DNA from: Congeria kusceri
Lineage: Eukaryota; Mollusca; Bivalvia; Myida; Dreissenidae
Length of the DNA stretch: 64,000 nt
Direction: 5' to 3'
NCBI GenBank assembly: GCA_027627225.1
Contig: CM051036.1
Location: 35,176,426 to 35,240,425, forward strand
A model generated the notes under the pieces. It was not told where the DNA came from. It saw only the letters and a program-made list of their open reading frames with translations, and did no database searches. The translations under genes and the position numbers were made by a program. The stretch's first letter is position 1. Every line of letters starts with the position of its first letter. Of the stretch, positions 42,701-57,700 are shown in pieces.

Positions 42701-45700
42701 TTGTGAATCCATGCATGCAGCTTGTATGGGAAGTGTTCTGTTTGAAGTTGACATATGAACATATGTAGACGGCCTTTTAATGGTAATTCACCATGTCACT
42801 GTAAGGAAGCTATTGATCAGGTGTATCTTCTTCATAATCAGCTCACTATCACCAACAATTACATTAAATAATGCACACAGGTGGGGAAGTGCAGCACCAT
42901 ACTTGGTTTTAAATGACAGGTTTATTACTTTCCAATTGATTTCTACAAATCGGCTGCCATGTTAAATCAGGGACCAAAGGTCTCTGGGGTAAACTGAGCA
43001 CACTAGCTTTGACTTGTATACTGCTGCATGCATATTTCATGGAACCTGTCACTTTTATGCAGGCATTCATCACAGTTTACAGGTTTAGTCGACATAATAT
43101 GTTTTCTGCTATGGTAACATCTGTTATTTCATACAGTGGTGAAATCATATATTGTTGAACGGTATCCGGACAAAAGCCCCTTGCCCAGAAGCCCCTTGGT
43201 CTAAAAATGCACACGTGGGCATAAGCCCCTTGGTATATTTGACAGAGTGGACATAAGCCCCTTGGTAGATTTAACAGGATGGACAAAAGCCCTTGGTAAA
43301 TATGACAGAGTGGACAAACGCCCCTTGATGAATTTAATGTTAATTATCACGTTTTGCAAGGTTTTCTTCTGTTTGTCAACAGTTAATAGCAATTAATATT
43401 TTGTTCAAATTGATGGAATGGAATTTCCTATTGAAATGTATACACACTATACAATATCAGAAAGGGGCTTTTTTCCACTAATTTATAATCATCAAGGGGC
43501 TTTTGTCCACTCTGTTAAATCTACCAAGGGGCTTATGTCCACTCTGTCAAATATACCAAGGGGCTTATGTCCACTCTGTCAAATATACCAAGGGGCTTAT
43601 GTCCACTCTGTTAAATCTACCAAGGGGCTTATGTCCACTCTGTCAAATATACCGAGGGGCTTATGTCCACTCTGTTAAATCTACCAAGGGGCTTATGTCC
43701 ACTCTGTTAAATCTACCAAGGGGCTTATGTCCACTGTGTCAAATCTACCAAGGGGCTTATGTCCACTCTGTTACATCTACCAAGGGGCTTATGTCCACTC
43801 TGTTAAATCTACCGAGGGGCTTATGTCCACTCTGTTACATCTACCAAGGGGCTTATGTCCACTGTGTCAAATCTACCAAGGGGCTTATGTCCACTCTGTT
43901 ACATCTACCCAGGGGCTTATGTCCACGCTGTTACATCTACCAAGGGGCTTATGTCCACTCTGTTAAATCTACCAAGGGGCTTATGTCCACTCTGTTAAAT
44001 ATACCAAGGGGCTTATGTCCACTCTGTTAAATCTACCAAGGGGCTTATGTCCACGCTGTTACATCTACCAAGGGGCTTATGTCCACTGTGTCAAATCTAC
44101 CAAGGGGCTTATGTCCACTCTGTTAAATCTACCAAGGGGCTTATGTCCACGCTGTTAAATCTACCAAGGGGCTTATGTCCACTCTGTTACATATACCAAG
44201 GGGCTTATGTCCACTCTGTTACATATACCAAGGGGCTTATGTCCACTCTGTTACATATACCAAGGGGCTTATGTCCACTCTGTTACATATACCAAGGGGC
44301 TTATGTCCACTGTGTCAAATCTACCAAGGGGCTTATGTCCACTCTGTTACATCTACCAAGGGGCTTATGTCCACTCTGTTAAATCTACCAAGGGGCTTAT
44401 GTCCACGCTGTTACATCTACCAAGGGGCTTATGTCCACTGTGTCAAATCTACCAAGGGGCTTATGTCCACTCTGTTAAATCTACCAAGGGGCTTATGTCC
44501 ACGCTGTTACATCTACCAAGGGGCTTATGTCCACTGTGTCAAATCTACCAAGGGGCTTATGTCCACTCTGTTAAATCTACCAAGGGGCTTATGTCCACGC
44601 TGTTACATCTACCAAGGGGCTTATGTCCACTCTGTTAAATCTACCAAGGGGCTTATGTCCACGCTGTTACATCTACCAAGGGGCTTATGTCCACTCTGTT
44701 AAATCTACCAAGAGGCTTATGTCCACTCTGTTAAATCTACCAAGGGGCTTATGTCCACTCTGTCAAATATACCAAGGGGCTTATGTCCACTCTGTTTACT
44801 GGTGTATAAACTGTATATGTTGACCTGTTAAAATATTTGTTTATCTTAAACAAATGTAATATTCTGTGTGGAAAACAAACACTTATTAAAATAATAAACC
44901 AAGGACAACCCTTATCTTATGTCAATAGCCACCAATCACCCTATAATACATATGACTGCATTACAAACTCTTAACAAGTCAAGACATATCTCTGTCATTT
45001 CTCGTTTCCTCAACCACATTCCCTTGGCCAATCACTCAAAGAGATGACAATCAACATTCGGCATATGAATATTCATAGCTGCAGCAATATTATAACATTT
45101 GCAATAGCACAATTGGCATAGCAAGATAGGTAAACATTTACAGATCTTATCATCTCCTCAGGGGAACATTGTGTATGATACACCCCACATTTCAGGATTT
45201 CCAAAGGCTTGGCAGGGATAATGGCTTGAGAAATTGATGATTTACCATTCTAACAAGCTGCTTAGAAAACATTCAGTTCTTCCATTACAAACAATAACAC
45301 TAGTTTCAGGATCTCTTGCTACACAAATATTCTAGTCACTGATAATGAGTCCTTGAAACCAGTAACTGGCAATAAAATTATGGGATCTGTCAAACTACAA
45401 ACAATGCATATTTTATTTTATTTTAACATAAAGCTAGACTGAGCCAACTGCTAGGCTTTTAATGGAAACTCTTAACACAATTAGGGTAAAACGTTGTGTA
45501 TTACGCGCAGTCATGTATAACGCGCACCTAATTTTTTTGGTAGAAAATGTGGAAAACAATAGTTGGGAGCCAAAAATAGGTTGAAAATGTGTGCTGTGGA
45601 CCTTTGCACTCAGTTTCTAACATAAAGAAAGTGTAAAAATCGTATCGATTGAAAACAAAATCAAAATCCAAAAATAGGTTGAAAATGTGTGCTGTGGACC

Positions 45701-48700
45701 TTTGCAATCAGTTTCTAACATAAAGAAAGTGTAAAAATCGTATCAGATTGAAAACAATATCAAAATAAACGTTTAACATCTTTACAGCGTATAAATACAG
45801 TTTTTCCAAGCTCTAATGTGATATAGACGCTTTGCAAGCAAAGGTTACATTTCACCAATATGTTATTGGCAAGTTCAAACTATTTTTGTAAAGTACTCAA
45901 AATGACACTAATATCTCAATCTACTTAACAACATTAATGACAAGCCAGGCAAAAAACAAATTTCAAAATATTTATTCACACCTATTGAGTGCCCCGAAAA
46001 ATGTTTTTCACACATTTGTAAGACAAAAGAAATTATCACAATATCAACAATGGCCCCAAATACCGTGGTGTACTCGGGACAGTTGAGCATGGTATTATTA
46101 GAGCAACAATAATTTAATAAACAAAAATGGCAGAAATTGTCTTCATTTCTTCTCATTCTAAGCCAAATGTACTGTTTAAAATGCTGGATACGTACCTAAT
46201 AAATTATAATAAAAAGAATTATTATCACTTATTAACATTATCCCTTCTGTTCTTAATAGTATAGATCATTTAATTATGCTAATAGTCCATTTACAATACC
46301 TGGAAGCCATTTGGGGTAAGTTGCGCAATACTTGGAAAAAACTCCCTACATCAGTAGAGTATTGTATAACCCGCACCAAGTTTTTAAAACTTATTTTGGG
46401 GGTAAAAATGTGTGCGTAATACACAACGTTTTACGGTAATCAAATTTGCCCCAATTCTGACAGGATTAAGTGTGCAATTTAAACTTCTTGGTAAATCGTA
46501 TTATTTTATACTGGAATTTATGTCACTAATATTATAACTATGATCTCTAATTATTGTCTAATTTTTTTTTTACCTCTATAGGAAATAAAAGTATTTCTCA
46601 ATTCACTGTTTAAACAGGTCAACTAGGGTCAAGCATAAGACATACACAAGCTCTACTATAAAATGTTGTAATGAAGAATTAGTGTAATGTAACCCAATGC
46701 AATAGGTATTTACATTTAACACCTAACACTGAGATTTATTGAAGAGTGGTGACATTTCTAAATAGCTCAAGCTGTTACATAATGTAAGAATAGCCTTGTG
46801 GCAATGTAATTACATGTTAAAAGCTGGTAAGGCATGGATAACTTAGGGTGGCCATTTTGCATCCTCCACATTATATAGGCCGTCTCTAAATCCATTCACT
46901 GAATTATGAACATACAAACGATATCAATTAAATAGGCAAGAGCAGACAACCATGTGTGAAAATATAAATTGTTTGTATGTTTGTTTGCTTGAATTTTTCG
47001 CCATATTTAACAGTATTGCAGTCGTATTATAACGGCGGTCAGTTAACCTACTGACACTTTTCCTGGGCAAGCTTAGCTGATCTAAACAGTTTACCAGTAC
47101 CAAGTACACATAATTATGCCAGTAACTGACAAGTAAAAATATAAAACAATGTAAAATATTATTATCACAATTTTACAAATGCAGGTCTTTGGATAAGGCA
47201 AAAGTGCCAGCTTCATTCAATATTTGTGAAAGTTTGATTGTGTACACAATGAATTGAAATGAAATACTGAGAAATCAAAATGTTTCGCGGGGGTCTAATT
47301 TTCGCACTTTTTGCGCTCCCGCGATTGCACAAATTTATTACCACCATGAATATTTATCGAGTTAGTAGTTTAACAACGCATTGGGAGCTTACACGTTCGT
47401 TCAAATGTATGTGGTAATCGTTCGTAAATATACGCAGATAGGCCTATATGTTAGGATGCGAATATTTTTAATGAACGTTTTTTAATGTTTTCATCATCGG
47501 CTTAATTCTGATTAATGAATGAATATTTTTTTCTTTTAAATTAAATTGTGGGCGTTTTCGTACATTTAAATGCGGTCATACACTGCAGATCCGCTATATC
47601 GCGAATCTCGGGGTCCATATATATAACAAGAGAAAAATGCGGAAAGCGCATTTAAGTCAGATTTTTTATTTTGCAAAATGGGGGTACATGTACAAGTCAA
47701 TGTTGGTGAAGAAGTATGGAAGTTTCATGTCGATGATCTAAAATGTAGTTTGTTAAGACTTGGAAAAATTTGGCCTCAAAATAAAATGGGAAAAAAGTGT
47801 GGACTAGAGAGATGGCATTAAATTACTGACATAATATGTTTGTTTCTATGCAATGTTGCATATTTGCATTTAAGAAATTGGCGTTTAGACATATTTCTAT
47901 TTTTAGCTATGGCGGCCATCTTGTGCAGTGAAGCAGAACCATTTTCACAGGTTTGGTAAAGGACCATCCAAGGAACATTTCTGTAAAGTTTCATGAAGAT
48001 TGACCAAGAATATTGAAAATATGACAGGAAAACAAAACTTTAAAACAAATTCTATTTTTAGTCCTAGTGGCCATTTTGTGCAGTGAGGTGGAACCATTTG
48101 AATAAGTTTGGTAGAGTGTAAAGTTTCATCAAGATTGACAAGAACTTTAGAAAATATGACAGGAATATGAAACTTTAATGCAAATTCTATTTTTAGCTCT
48201 AGTGGCCATTTTGTGCAGTGAGGCGGAACCATTTGAATAAGTTTGGTAGAGGAACACTAAACGAAAACTTGTGTAAAATTATTTCAAAATCCAACCATAG
48301 GTTTAGAAGAAAATGGCGTTTAGACATAATTCTATTTTTAGCTCCGGCGGCCATCTTGTGCAATGAAGCGGAAACATTTCAGGGGTAGCGGAATCAAATG
48401 TTTGAGTTGTCCGAGTCGTACATTTGTAGGTCTGGGCAAATGAATTTTTTCAATCAAGTTGTCCATGGACAACCAATTTCTGGAGAAACAGCTCGGGGAT
48501 AAAAAAAAATAAAGCCGAATTTCAGTTTCGCAAAACCGGATGTTGACATGCGTTTGCACTGTCAGTGCTATTTGCGGAGCAAAACGTGTCATATATACGG
48601 AGTAAAGCGGCCCACAATACATGGAATGCATTTTCAACATACGATCCGACCTTTAGACTGCAGTGTAGACGGGTTTATATTTTTTAGCACTCGTACCGGA

Positions 48701-51700
48701 ATTTATCATGTTGTATTAAAATAAACAAAGCACGTTCTGCAATCTTATTTCAGACGACTTTTACCGTAAACAATGGAAAGTTTTTTAATAACAACTTCGG
48801 AACAGAAACCTGAAGCTTTGAATAGTCCACCACCCGAAAAAACTGAAAAAGATTGTGATAAGAAATATGCATCTGCAAAATTATAGTTACGAGTATATGT
48901 GAATGTGTTTAGTAATTTGGCACAATTCAATAGTAAAATATGCAACTAAATAATAGTTACGACTTTAGTGTATGAATGTGTCATACAGGTCAATATAAAA
49001 CTGATGCTATAATAGTACTTGTTGCTTTGTAGTACAAAGTGGAATAACTCTGTAATATTGTGGAATCACTTGAATTCTCGGGGTACAAATTTCGATCTTG
49101 CGATCACGGACATATTCGCGCGGTCTTAAATTCGCGCAACTATGATTTTGGAAAACAAACAACCAAATGAGGATTTGTTTTTACACAAAATATGTGTCAA
49201 TTATGCAATAAAACGACCAACCATACAGAACGCCAATGAAGGGTCCTATTGTGACAGCTCGTTTGTTGCAATCAACGCGTACATTAGTACCAGATTAGGC
49301 TCTTAATTGACAGCAGTGGTCGCAGATTTAGGCGAGACAATATAAATATATATCACGTTATGTCAAACTGACACCTTGTTGTTAATTAATAGCCGATTGA
49401 AGTACTCTCTTCGCCTCCCATCGCAAGCGCTAATTCTTTACTCAAAAGATCAACCTGTGAAAAGCAACATCTTCATTTTCCTTTACTTTTTGTATTACGA
49501 GTGTTCAAAATCATGCTTCTGAGCAACTGCGTTATAGAAATACAATTGTGTTCTTATGCGTTACGAAATGTTTATACAAAGTAAAGATCTCAAAGTACTC
49601 TGCGCTACAAACTGTTTTTATGGCAATCAACGCACCCAGGCTTTCCTTGCGGATGACGTGATGTTGTAAATGTTCGCATAATTTTCGCGCGCTTTTGTAC
49701 CAGAACAAAGGATTAACATGGAATACAAGTGCAGTTTAATGGTGAAATAGAATTTGTGTTGACATCACATGAACAGTAATGTTCGGAAAGGCGTTTCGGA
49801 TTTCGCATTGATTATACGCGATTTGAAATTAATTACAAGGAATAATATTATATCTCAATATTTTTATATACAAATGGAATATTTTACATATGGATATAAC
49901 ACATTAAGGATGTTAACCACAATGAAAAAGGCAAATTAATTACGTTTATGAAGAGGTCACAAAAATGGGCTATACATGTATATTTAGCCAGATTTTTCAA
50001 GGAAAAATCTCAGCTTATAGATTAGCGAAAACCGGTCCGTTGGGCGGACGGGCGGTCGGGCGGGGGTTGATGAAACTTCACACTCTACTTAACTTATTCA
50101 AATGGTTCTGCGAAATTTGTACCCCGCGAATTCAAGTGATTCCACAGTATTACTTACAGAGTTATTCCACTTTGTCCTACAAACTTTACTGCAAGTCTAC
50201 TCAAATTAAATTATGTCTATAATTTAAACTCAAAGAAAAACAGATATTGTTTCAACCATATTTTAATTTTAAATATACTTGAGGTGTGTTGTGGGAAAAC
50301 CTGGCTTTTTAATGCATACGCGTAGTGTCATCTTGGATTACCCTGTGCAATCCGGGATGACACTTTACGCAGATGCATTAAGGCCGGGTTAACCACGACA
50401 CGCCTCACTTATATATAGCACAACAACTCATCGCTTATGTAATCTGGTGTGGAAAGATTTTTCTTATTAACCGCAACCACTGTCACATCAAGGTCTAATT
50501 GCACAATGAAAATGTTAGGCTGGTATGTCATATCATGTATAATATATAAAGTAGACATAAATGTGGGAAGTAGACACATTTGTACAGACTCAGACAAAGT
50601 CCCACACATGTGAATGGCTAACAGGATTGATAAATGACCAGTTATTGCTGGCCTGGCCACCTTATTACTGGCCATTGGGCTATTTGCAAATAGAAGTTCA
50701 CAAAGGGGTGTGAGTGTTTCATAGTTTGTGAGGTCCCTCTGGAATCATTCTGCATTATGTGTAGACCCTGGATGTGTCCTATAACCCACCCACACCTAAT
50801 TTTACTTCACACATTGAAAATTGTGACAAATTTTGAATCACAGCTGCATTTTCATCTATTTATTTTTCCTGAAATGTGTTTTTAATTTTGGTGTAGTTAT
50901 ATGTGCTGTGGGGGAAAACCTGAGTCCCCCCCGAAGAAACTCCACCTGCCTGGTACAATGACCACCAACTGAATTCGCATGCGTCAGGTCCTGGAACTGA
51001 ATCATGATCGCTGCAGTGAGAAACTAGTGTGCTAACCATGGCGCTAGCTAGGCAGCCAAGATCAAGTGGGAAAAAAGCCGGCAAAAAAAAACATCTGACA
51101 AAGGCAAAATCATCTGAATAGGAAGACCAGTATTCAACACGATTTTCCAAGACCTTGTAAATTTTCAGCAATGTTCAAGGTCTGACGGTCATATACAAAA
51201 ACTGTTTTCATAAAAAGGTAAATGCAAAAAGTTGACTTCTGTGTCATTCAGAAAACTTTCCAAAAATATCATACTGAGAAACGCCCTAAAATGAGTGTGG
51301 ATTATAACACATGTTTATTTCAAGTCATAGAAGAAGTACATAGTAAAAAAATAAGCTGACGTCTTTGATCCAGAAATAAAGAATCAACTTGAAAACCAAA
51401 TGGCATTAAATGTCACATTGCTTTTGTTAGAAAGTCACAAGTGAGAAAAACATCCACGTGGTAATACCAACAATGCATGGTAATACCAACAATGCAAAAA
51501 AATATCAACAATAAAAACCAAACTTTAGAAAAAAAGAACGATTTCTGCACTGAAATAATTTACCACATTATACAGTCTCATATTCTGTACAGTTTTCCCT
51601 CCAAAAAAATACAATAAAGTTGTGCTTTTACAATGTGCCCATATTAAATGTAAAACACATGCTGTAATATATTTTATTTCAGAATGCCTTATACTTAACC

Positions 51701-54700
51701 ATAAAAACATTTCCACATATTTTGCCTACATAAATCTTCTGTCAGGAGCCCCCATGCAACATGACCTCTGGCCTTGTTACATTAACACTGGTGCAAAAGT
51801 GGTGCAGACATTATACATTTCACAGTGACACAGGCAATAAAATACTGTGAAAATGTACATGGCGCAGATCAGATTCACACAATAATGACTACTGCTGCAA
51901 GCCATTTTCCACTGAAAAAAATTAAGATGCTTTATCAACCAGATTTTCTTTCGTAAATTTGGCATTAACAAGAATATCCTTTAACAGATAAGTGTACAGC
52001 TTTTTTTTGCTTTTTTTTTTTATTATGGAGTCAAGTCAACACTTTCTCAAAATGATGAAAATGAGCATGAACATATACAAAAGAATAAACCGACTTTACA
52101 TAATTATTTACTTTCTTGGTATGTAGTTAAAATCATTGGTATTGCAACTTTAAGATGAAGTTTCTATTCAGTAAATTGAGAAATCATCCAGATGAGCAAG
52201 TAAGTAAGATAATAAACTTGATTTATGATTCCTTATTCACTTCAAACTATTTTCCATGTTCAAAATCCAATGGCTCAGAAAAAACAAATTCTTATAGTCT
52301 GTAAGGCCAGGACTTTTTGATTTTACGGTTTACAAAACCGGCGAACATAAATTTTCCGAAAGTGAAAAAAAAAAAAAAATTATAATTACGATTTTTTTTT
52401 TACCGAAACGTTCAAATTTTCAAAATATTTTGAGTACGAATATAATAATTTGCTCGGTAAGTCCGTTTACTTCCGTGAAACTGCTTTTTGTTTTTGACGG
52501 TATCACACGATGATTGCCGATCGAGATCAACAAATTGTTCCGGAATTTCACGGACAATTTTTTTAAGCAAGGCGTCCGCCATTGTTTATGTACATGTATG
52601 CCATGTAAAACCCGTGTTTTCTACAAAAGAGTGCGAAATGTCTGCTGAAACACGACGTCACGTTCCACGCATGGAAAGCGTGCATGTACCGATCATGTGC
52701 TTTACTAAATACAGGTCTTTAAAGACATTGGGTGTCCTAGTTTCCCGTCAAAGGAATGTTAATCCCATGCATGATTTTTGCAGGGAGAAATCCCGTTATT
52801 GTGGTCAGTGAGTGTTTCAAGTTTGAGGGTCGTCTCATAAATAAATTCACAAATGGAGAAAAAATAGTTAACTTATAAACAAATTGGCGTGGTTTTTCCA
52901 TGCAAATTTACTTATTGGTGGACAAAAAATTAGCAAGTGATTTTTAGTTCGTAAATTGTTGAATTTATTATATATTGTAAACTTCTAATAATGTTCAACA
53001 TGTTTCGTTGACGGCCCTTAAAATGACTTGTCCATTTGATGACAGTTAATATTACCGTTAGAAGTACAGTTATTCATGGAAAGAATGAAACATGAGAAAA
53101 TCAACACTGTTTTAAACAATAGAGTGACATTTGTCTTTAACATATGACGCGCAGGCACGATGTGCACGAGGAAAATTTCCCGCCGTTTTTGCAAGAACAA
53201 AGCATGTATATAATATAAATATATTTTAATCAAGATCTTTACAATTCACCAATTATCCAGTCAGTACTATGTTCAACAGCTGTAACGATTAAAACAGTGT
53301 TAAAACACTAAATACATGCCCATATGAACATAATTAATCGAATAAAAAAGGCTCCATCAGTAGATCGAGTGTAACCTAAAGATTCGAGAACGACGAGAAT
53401 AGTGGGTTTGGACATGACGTCACTGTGCGAATGTGATGCGCATTGGACATAAACATCCGGAAAAAATCATTACTTTCAGTTTCGCAACAACAATGATGCT
53501 TTTGCTTATAAAAGGCTAGAGGTATGCCGTTCAAACGGTGATGCTTCGTTTATTTCATTTCGTTTAAACTTGTACAAAAAATTGAAAACATCTTAGCCTT
53601 AAATTTAATAGCTAAAACGCACCAGATAACGTCATTTGACACATGCCGCAAAAAAATTTGACGTACGGAGGGGATACCCCTCCCTAACCCACCCCTCTCG
53701 GGACGGGGACGCCAAAAAAAATCCTGTGGAAGGCACTGGATGTATATTTTCAGGTGGCATTTGTAACAAATAATATCAGTAGTAAAAAGATCTTCTTGCG
53801 GGGACATAGAAACGAGGATGTGTGGACAGACAGCTTTGTCTCGTATACACTTAAAAGAGAAAGTCATGGTTGCATTTTGTTGATGATATATATTTTCGCG
53901 ACACAATGAGAATTTCTTATTTGCCTTGTATTTTGTTTCTGTCACAATTGTAATGCAATAATTTAACACACACTAGCAGTTGAGTTTATATTTGATAAAT
54001 TTCATATATACATGAAGATTTAGCATATACACAGAGTTGAATATTAAAAAAAAAATATGTTAAAACTGGTTTCTCATTTTTATTAAGAATTAAGACTTAA
54101 TAAGAATGCAGACAATTAACGTCATATTAATTGGACTTTTCTCTTGATATAGTTAAATTTAATATGTTTTTCGAGACCTCACAGCAATTATTTTCAAAAT
54201 TTGCGTTGTGTGGTTAGATTAAGCTCGTTTTGCAAGGTCTGTGTTTGGGCAGTTGTGGATTCCAGTCCTGCGCAGGTTAACTCGTCTTCTTTTAAAAAGG
54301 CATCTCACTTTACATTTTGTAAATCCATACAAGTATACAACTTTGTGGTAAAATCAATTTTAATGATGCCGTTAAAATATATGCATCTATTACACTTATT
54401 TACTCTGTAAAATTCATAAATACAAATGGTTAAACTGCATATAAAACATTGGTGTAATAAAACAGTTTATACCATGTTTGACGTCTTATTCTAACTTCAC
54501 ATAATAGTGTGTTTTAATGTTGATATTGTTATTAATTATAAATTGCTAATGGGAAATCGTTCGTTGTGTTAAGATTTGAACACTTTTTTTTCTTTTTTTT
54601 TCGACCTGCCAGTGGACATGTTCCCCAAAAAATTTTGTAAACCAGAAAATAACAAGGGCCTGGCCTAATATCAGTAAGCAAGGCTAATGAAACAATAGCG

Positions 54701-57700
54701 AAACTATTTTCCATGTTCAAAATCTGAAGGTTCAGAAAAACCAACTTCTTCCTGTTCAGAAAAACCAACTTCTTCCTAGTCTATAATATCTGTAAGCAAA
54801 GCGAATGAAACAATAGCAAAAATTTATGAACAACACACTCGAGGCAAAGACATTTTTCTCATTAGCTTGTAACCTACCAAAAACCTGTCAACACACAGCA
54901 AAAAATTTTCAACAATCTCTCAAGCAAACATGCATTTTTTAATTAGCCCTTAACCCACAGAAAATTTGTCAAACTACTGAAAATAGCTGAAAAAGAAGGT
55001 TGCATGCACCTCGAAAGTAGTAGATCACAAGGAAATGACATTATTAGTAGTTGCAGCCTGTCAAGGTAACTGTTCCCATCTAGAAAGGTTGTCACGCGGT
55101 TGCTAATTAGTATTAAATTGCGTTAATGAGCAGCGTAATTGTCAACTTTTGGATCTCCCTTGCTCTTTCAATGTTTTTTTCTTAGTATAAGTGTAATCAA
55201 AATGTCATCGTTCATAGTTTAAATACATCATTCAGAGGTTTTGCTATTTGGATTAATGAAATGTTAACTTTCAATGCCACAGGATGCATAGGGGTACAGC
55301 ACCTCATAAATTACATTTTCTGACATAATCAGGGGGAGGGGGGTATAGTGTTAACACAATTTAATTAGTAATGTTGACAAATAGTGAATGTAAATGAAAT
55401 GTATGTTAAAACATTTATCATGTTGAAATTTGGTACTCGCTTTTATATGTTACATTAATATTATAATGTTATGAAATACATGATTTCATACAGGCACTGT
55501 TATTAGTCCGAGGTCGGCTGTATTCGCATCATCATTTCAAGGCCTGTAGGGTGAATGCCAATAAAGCTGACCAAGGACAAATAACAGTGCCTGCAGGAAA
55601 TCACTCATTCAATAAGTATTTTATTTATCAATTTTTTTTTTTTATAAGTTATTACGCCTGAACATTTTACCGAGTGTTTCTGCTTAGTTTTATTTCTTTC
55701 AAAATGGCGTCATTTTGTTTATGGAAAAACCTCCATAAGTCCAATTTCATATAGGAACAGTTCAGATGACAAATCAAAAATGCAAAATCCCATACAGGCA
55801 CCGAAATTTCATATAGGCACTGGTGTTAGCCAATCACAAAGCTTAGATCCCATAAGGGAACAGTTAAATTCTTAGAGGAACAGTTGATCACTTTATTAAC
55901 TCGTGCTAACGTGCATTTTCACTGATACTGTATGTAATATTGCAAAGTTGATTTATAATACTCCATACAGCACATGAGTTACTTCTTTGAGAGTATAAAG
56001 TATCAAAGTCAAATGACTAACTTAGGGGACCATTAAATGGTGCATACATACAATCCAATTTACCTGAGGTTTTTACAAATGTTTAGACGTTATAATTGGG
56101 ATTCAATTCACATAAACACTATTCACATAATGGTATACAGTTCCTATAAATCAAAATGCATAATGCGTATGTTAGACATAAAAAAAAAATGCTTAGCATA
56201 TCCTGAATAATCCTGTATATGTGCTGCTAAAAAATATGAACCTAAAGAACAAATAGAAGCTTGAGTTGAAAACAATGCCCTAAGAATATCACATTTCAAC
56301 AAAATATAGCAACTTTCCTCAAAAACCAAGTTATTTACGGTAACTGCATATTTACTGCACTAAGTCACAGGCGGAAAACAATGCCCTAAGAATATCACAT
56401 TTCAACAAAATATAGCAACTTTCCTCAGAAACCAAGTTATTTACGGTAACTGCATATTTACTGCACTAAAGTCCCAGGCGCAAAAGCTTGCCGTCTTTCA
56501 AAATGAGATATAGACATCAATGACCTTCAAACAACTACTTGATTAAGAACTATTAATTAATTTATTATTATTAAGAATGAATCTGGATGTGAACGTCTGT
56601 GATGGTATTAAATATTGCAATGTCAGAGGTTTGGGACTAAAATAAGTTTATGGAAACTTGGTACGAAAAATGTATATCAATCTTTTTATTATATGCGATT
56701 TTGAGTGATTCATGCTGATACAGTTCTAGCCAAGCTAAATGTGTTACAAGTATCAACAAATATATTGAACTGTTTAAATCTAGAACTACATTGCATTTAT
56801 TCTTTTTATATTTTTATTTTATAATAGTTTAAATTAATTACTCCATGATGATCTTGCATTGAAATATTAATTCATTGTGACTTCCGGAGCACATTCAGAT
56901 CTGTGAGAACATAATTATAGCCTTTTACCAGCAATACTGGAGCAAGCAACATAATTATGCTGTAACTTCTTTCCATCAGAACCTAAATTTCATGTGGAAA
57001 AGTGGACGGAAAAAATGCAGGTCTTTATGAACTACAATGTACATTCTAAAAATGGAATTTCAAAAACAGTATGTATTTCAAGAATTACTGCCCAATAACA
57101 GGTAAATTTCATGTTTTTGAAAATACATATTTTTACCGTTTGCCTACTGTATCTATATTTTTGTATTCAAAAGTTTTAACTTATTACATTTATTACTAAA
57201 CATGACCAATCCAAAAACGAATCAAAATAAACTATTACGCATATTTTTCGGACATACATTGTACAAGTATAGACTGAACAGCATTTCTTATCAGGGCAGT
57301 TGAAATCGAGAAATAACCCTAGTTTTCTTGCCAATCATAAAATGCACATGTTACACAAATAGTGCAACAGTTTGCAAAGTCAGGAGGGAAAACACAATAC
57401 TGATAAACTGCAATAAAAACACAATCCACTTTAACATATTAGTCTGATTTGATGCCTATACCAGACAAATAAAAGAGCCGGGTATAATAACACATGTTGC
57501 TGTAATCAACCCAGGCAGCTTTTTTCTTATCGCCATGGTAATGGTTTTATCACTAACAGCTCCTGTGGGTTGGTGGAGGTGTCATCAATCCCCCTGGAGA
57601 TGCAGTGCTCACACTGTGTTTGCATTACACAGTAAAAATATAAAGACAACACACGTGTTTATACACCTTATGTGCTTTCCTCAATGATTATAATTTGAAG

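Noticed and set aside
43418..44823. Overlapping open frames of 66-175 codons encoding CPLCQIYQGAYVHS-type repeats
   Set aside because: Product of a stop-free 32-bp tandem array read in three frames; no start context, no expression evidence, same peptide in every frame.
52488..52811. 107-codon frame in the Harbinger-like element as a possible transposase
   Set aside because: No recognisable catalytic or Myb motif, and the counterpart in copy 1 is frame-disrupted; probably chance or decayed.
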